Shown: positions 60,798 to 64,000 of the stretch, piece by piece
How positions within the stretch are numbered: the stretch's first letter is position 1
Layout of the letters: the number at the start of each line of letters is the position of its first letter
Source: Chitinophaga lutea
Lineage (GTDB): Bacteria > Bacteroidota > Bacteroidia > Chitinophagales > Chitinophagaceae
Length of the DNA stretch: 64,000 bases
Assembly (NCBI RefSeq): GCF_003813775.1
Contig: NZ_RPDH01000002.1
Coordinates: forward strand, 682,001-746,000
Direction of reading: 5' to 3'
Notes under the pieces: generated by a model
What the model saw: only the letters and a program-made list of their open reading frames with translations
The model's database searches: none
What the model was told of the DNA's origin: nothing
Translations under genes and position numbers: made by a program

Positions 60798-60948
60798 CGG
60801 TTCCGCTGAACATCTTTGCTTCCCATGCCGCGGTATGGGATGACGGGCTCCGAGTGCGGCGCCCTGTTCGGATTAATGAGCCCGGAAGCCCCGTACTGCT
60901 TCAGCACCGGCCAACTACATGGATGTCGGGCATATCAACCAAGCCCCA

Positions 60949-61482
60949 TCAAAACTCATTTAATATTGTAAGCGCCTTTTCTGCGGCTTCATCGTTCAGC
61001 CCGATTGCTGGAGAAGTCTTTACCCAACGCCGCTTTACAGCAGCCGGCAACGCATCCAGCGAAGTATCGTCATCGATGATGACGTACCTGTTCTCTCCAT
61101 ACATGGCTAACCAGCCAACGACGTCACAAAACCTCGAATGCTCCCGTTTTTTTGATCCGGAGTCGATGCATGTCACCGTGCCCGGTTGAGGTATGAAGCT
61201 CTTACGGGCGATTACCTTTGGATATACATCGTCAATTGTTTGCACGTTGACGGCAAACTGAAAGCGTCTCCTGAATACCTCCCTCCACTCATCATTTTTA
61301 TATCTGCCCCGGTGGGTAGTCGTTAAGATGACACTGGCCCCGGTTTCCATGAGAATCCTGCCCAGATTTTTCTGTGCCAGCCGATTAAACATATAAAAGC
61401 CGTCCGGATGCAATTCAACCGGCTTCCAGCCGGAGGCCGGCACCATCACCCCATCGATATCCAACAAGACATACTTCTGCAT
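60949..61482 (-). CDS. HAD-fold protein (HAD_SAK-like)
   Basis: A 177-residue HAD superfamily protein. Motif I is LLDIDGVMVP (Asp8, Asp10), motif II ILTTTHRG, and motif IV YVIIDDDTS with acidic metal ligands; the region between resembles HAD_SAK_2 proteins (HAD domain related to those in RNA repair Swiss-army-knife proteins). The role is unknown; phosphatase activity on a nucleotide or nucleic-acid end is possible. Its codon use is more AT-rich than the neighbours. Own promoter upstream, no operon partner; possible horizontally acquired gene. Confidence 0.75.
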   Translation of the reverse strand: MQKYVLLDIDGVMVPASGWKPVELHPDGFYMFNRLAQKNLGRILMETGASVILTTTHRGRYKNDEWREVFRRRFQFAVNVQTIDDVYPKVIARKSFIPQPGTVTCIDSGSKKREHSRFCDVVGWLAMYGENRYVIIDDDTSLDALPAAVKRRWVKTSPAIGLNDEAAEKALTILNEF

Positions 61483-61499
61483 TAAATAAAATATTAATG

Positions 61500-61507
61500 C
61501 AAAGATA
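61500..61507 (-). promoter_or_regulatory. -7 box of the HAD-fold gene
   Basis: TATCTTTG on the minus strand is a perfect TAnnTTTG match 17 bases before the ATG at 61482. No clear TTG is seen at the expected upstream distance. Confidence 0.5.
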
Positions 61508-61591
61508 AATAGATTCCACAGTTCTTAACCGCGCCCTGCCGCCTTCAATTAATTTTGCCTCATCGCGGAAATCCGGTTACTTTGCGTATCC

Positions 61592-62476
61592 ATGTCATTA
61601 TTCATCGCATCACTTAATTCCGGCAGCAACGGAAACTGTTATTACGTAGGCAACGCCACCGAGGCGGTGCTGATCGACGCCGGCATTTCGTGCCGCGAAA
61701 CGGAGCGCCGCATGCAGCGGATCGGTCTCGATATGGGGAAAGTGAAAGCCCTGTTCGTATCGCACGAGCACATCGACCACATCCGGGGCGTGCCGCAGCT
61801 GGCCAAAAAATACCAGCTGCCCGTGTATATCACCAACACCACCCTCCGGCACAGCGGTATGGCGCTGACGGGCCTTCCGTTCAGGGCGCTGGAACCGGTG
61901 ACGGTCGGCAACCTGGAGGTAGTGCCCTTCACCAAATACCACGATGCGGCCGACCCGCATAGTTTTCTCATCAGTTGTAACGGCGTGCGCATTGGGGTGT
62001 TTACGGACATCGGCGCACCCTGCGATCAGCTGGTGCACCATTTCGGGAAATGCCACGCCGCTTTCCTGGAAGCCAATTACGACCCGCATATGCTCGATAC
62101 CGGCCGGTACCCCATCTACCTGAAAAACCGCATCCGCGGCGGGCACGGCCATCTTTCCAATATCCAGGCGCTGGAACTGTTCAACACCTGCCGGCCGGAG
62201 ACGCTGCAGTTGCTGCTGCTGGCCCACCTTTCGCGCGACAACAACTCGCCCGAACTGGTGCACGAGCTCTTCACCCGCCACGCGAACGGCGTGGAAATCG
62301 TAGTGGCATCGCGGTATGAGGAAACGAAAGTGTATGAAGTGAAAGCGGGTGTGGTTCCTTCCTCCGTTAATATGACGCTGCGCAAGGAAGTACTCTCTGT
62401 ACTGGCGCCGGCGCGGAAAGTAAAAAAACGGCACGTGCCAGGCAGTATTCAGGGGATGTTGGGATTTCCGGAGTAG
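61592..62476 (+). CDS. MBL-fold metallo-hydrolase, YycJ/WalJ-like
   Basis: A 294-residue metallo-beta-lactamase fold. N-terminal SLFIASLNSGSNGNCYYVGN is the YycJ/WalJ hallmark. The metal motif HxHxDH appears as SHEHIDHIRG, with further ligands His in KYHDAADPHSF, Asp in VFTDIG and His in RGGHGHLSN. Such proteins are implicated in DNA processing (5' exonuclease activity reported for B. subtilis WalJ/YycJ family) and cell-wall-related control. Not in an operon here. A promoter-like TTACTTTG with TTG about 19 bases upstream precedes the ATG by 10 bases. Confidence 0.9.
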   Translation: MSLFIASLNSGSNGNCYYVGNATEAVLIDAGISCRETERRMQRIGLDMGKVKALFVSHEHIDHIRGVPQLAKKYQLPVYITNTTLRHSGMALTGLPFRALEPVTVGNLEVVPFTKYHDAADPHSFLISCNGVRIGVFTDIGAPCDQLVHHFGKCHAAFLEANYDPHMLDTGRYPIYLKNRIRGGHGHLSNIQALELFNTCRPETLQLLLLAHLSRDNNSPELVHELFTRHANGVEIVVASRYEETKVYEVKAGVVPSSVNMTLRKEVLSVLAPARKVKKRHVPGSIQGMLGFPE

Positions 62477-62620
62477 GTTCTTTCGGACAGGCTGTATAAC
62501 AACAAATCAGTTGGTGTTTTCTTGCTTCGGTATTAGTATGCCTCCCGTGCAGATAAGCACAATTCCATTGCTCTTTGTATTCCCATCACAGATGATACGG
62601 TTCATTTATACGCCCGGCCG

Positions 62621-64000
62621 CTACTGTTCCACGATGAGATTAAACCCGCCATCGAGCGCCAGCTTCCCTTCCACCTCACCTTCCCCGGCTTTCAGGCCTT
62701 TGATCTTGCCGGTTTTACCCTTGGTCACCAGGTCGGTCACCTGTTTTTCACTCAGCTTTTTACCGAACACCTCAAACGGGACCTTGAACCCGCATACCGA
62801 GAAATTGGCGCAGCCATAGGCCGTGTTCCCTTTTTTGAGCAGCCGGGTCTTGCACTTGGGGCATTGCAGTTCCTCCACGGTTTTCTTCGGCGCTTTTTCC
62901 TTTTCTTCCTTTGCCGGGGCGGCGGGCTTCTCCGCCGCAATGGAAATGGTTCTGCCGGCATTGTTTTTCACCTCGTGGGTGAGCTCCACCACCATCTGCA
63001 CCAGTTCCTGCTTGAACGTTTCCATCTGGTACTCCCCTTTTTCGATGAGGCGCAGCTTGCGTTCCCAGTTACCCGTCAGTTCGGGGCTTTTCAGCAGCTC
63101 GTTGTGGATGGTGTCGATCAGGTCGATGCCGGTTTGGGTGGCGAAAATGTTCTTCTTTTTCTTTTCTATATATTTTCTGCGGAACAGCGTTTCGATGATG
63201 TTGGCGCGGGTAGACGGGCGGCCGATGCCGTTGTCTTTCAACAGTTCGCGCATCTCTTCGTCCTCCACCTGCTTGCCGGCGGTTTCCATCGCGCGCAGTA
63301 AAGTGGCTTCGGTGAAGGGTTTGGGCGGCGTCGTTTTGCCCTTGTGGACGCGCGGCTCGTGCGGGCCGCTTTCGCCCACCTCGAACACGGGCAGGATCTT
63401 CTCCTTCTCTTCTTCCTCCTCGCCTTCTTTCTGCGCCGGGGCGTCGTTGGCGTACACTTCCTTCCAGCCCGGCTCCAGTATCTGTTTACCCGTGGCTTTG
63501 AATTCCACCTGGCCTACCTTGCCCAGTACCGTGGTGTTGGCGATTTTACATTCGGGATAAAAGGCCGCAATAAAACGGCGGGCCACCAGGTCGTACACCC
63601 GCTTCTCGTCGAGCGGCAGGTTTTCCGGGTACATACCGGTGGGAATGATGGCGTGGTGATCCGTCACCTTTTTATCGTCGAACACGGTTTTGAGCTTGGG
63701 AATGGGCTGCTGCAGCAGCGGGGCGATGAGCGCCTTGTAGGGCGTCATGTCCTGCAAAATGCCGGCTATTTTCGGATGCAGGTCTTCGGACAGGTACGTG
63801 GTGTCTACCCTGGGGTAGGTCACCAGTTTTTTTTCGTACAGGTTCTGGATATGTTTCAGCGTTTCGTCGGCCGAGAACGCGTATTTTTTATTTGCTTCCA
63901 CCTGGAGGGCCGTCAGGTCGAACAGGCGCGGGTTACCTTCCTTTCCTTCCTTGCGCTCGAAGCTGGTGATCTCGAAGGGATGTTCCTTCAGGTACGCCAG
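62621..64000 (-). CDS. topB: DNA topoisomerase III, C-terminal part (cut by window end)
   Basis: Type IA topoisomerase that decatenates and resolves recombination intermediates. The frame is open to the last base, so the TOPRIM N-terminus lies beyond the window. Visible: PRLFDLTALQVEANKKYAFSADETL, the active-site block LVTYPRVDTTYLS with the catalytic Tyr, VTDHHAIIPTG, YDLVARRFIAAFYP, LLKDNGIGRPSTRANIIETLFRRKYI, and a charged low-complexity linker (EGEEEEEKEK). The last ~90 residues follow an alanine/lysine linker and hold a CxxC...C zinc repeat (LQCPKCKTRLLKKGNTAYGCANFSVCGF). The GRPSTRA motif and lack of several zinc repeats favour TopB over TopA. Confidence 0.92.
   Translation of the reverse strand: MAYLKEHPFEITSFERKEGKEGNPRLFDLTALQVEANKKYAFSADETLKHIQNLYEKKLVTYPRVDTTYLSEDLHPKIAGILQDMTPYKALIAPLLQQPIPKLKTVFDDKKVTDHHAIIPTGMYPENLPLDEKRVYDLVARRFIAAFYPECKIANTTVLGKVGQVEFKATGKQILEPGWKEVYANDAPAQKEGEEEEEKEKILPVFEVGESGPHEPRVHKGKTTPPKPFTEATLLRAMETAGKQVEDEEMRELLKDNGIGRPSTRANIIETLFRRKYIEKKKKNIFATQTGIDLIDTIHNELLKSPELTGNWERKLRLIEKGEYQMETFKQELVQMVVELTHEVKNNAGRTISIAAEKPAAPAKEEKEKAPKKTVEELQCPKCKTRLLKKGNTAYGCANFSVCGFKVPFEVFGKKLSEKQVTDLVTKGKTGKIKGLKAGEGEVEGKLALDGGFNLIVEQ

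Overview
The window comes from a high-GC member of the Bacteroidota, most likely the Chitinophagaceae (Chitinophaga-like). The evidence is repeated Bacteroidota promoter boxes (-7 TAnnTTTG with an upstream TTG), almost no Shine-Dalgarno sequences, UpxY-type antitermination, DUF6443/RHS secreted toxins, MacB/FtsX-type permeases and a Wzi/Wza/Wzc exopolysaccharide locus. No rRNA, tRNA, CRISPR array, integrase or complete insertion sequence was recognised.

Layout. 1-25 kb is mostly chromosomal core: the smpB tail, two lipoproteins, a C39-peptidase ABC exporter with its HlyD partner, rnhA, an acyl-CoA carboxylase beta subunit, DinB, a DUF1624 membrane protein, a MarR-GNAT fusion, a PAS histidine kinase, a two-gene ATPase + HNH module resembling Septu (PtuAB) defence preceded by a 53-residue ORF, an FtsX permease, proBA, YwbE, EcsC, and an ArsR/MFS pair. 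Two unusual intergenic repeat tracts lie here: about five degenerate ~54-bp units starting inside the end of proA, and three and a half 88-bp units at 22.64-22.96 kb.

25.7-37.2 kb is an accessory island, visibly AT-richer than its flanks except for the RHS body. All its genes point to the minus strand: an RHS/DUF6443 polymorphic toxin with an HExxH (M91/NleD-like) tip, a lipoprotein that is the likely immunity protein, and a graveyard of orphan or broken genes (frameshifted, internally deleted, truncated). Next to it is a tiny transcription unit with a perfect Shine-Dalgarno, a 15-codon ORF and a terminator.

37.3-60.8 kb is a complete Wzx/Wzy exopolysaccharide locus using GDP-fucose and related to colanic acid. 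Wzi, three regulators (receiver, histidine kinase, LuxR-type regulator), Wza, Wzc, UpxY, ManC, Fcl, Gmd, Wzx flippase, polymerase, five glycosyltransferases, two acetyltransferases, the priming transferase and a CpsB-type phosphatase can together make the precursors, assemble, polymerise and export a fucose-containing polymer. A degenerate kinase-like protein closes it.

60.9-64 kb returns to housekeeping: a HAD-fold protein, a YycJ-type metallo-hydrolase and the C-terminal part of topoisomerase III, cut by the window end.
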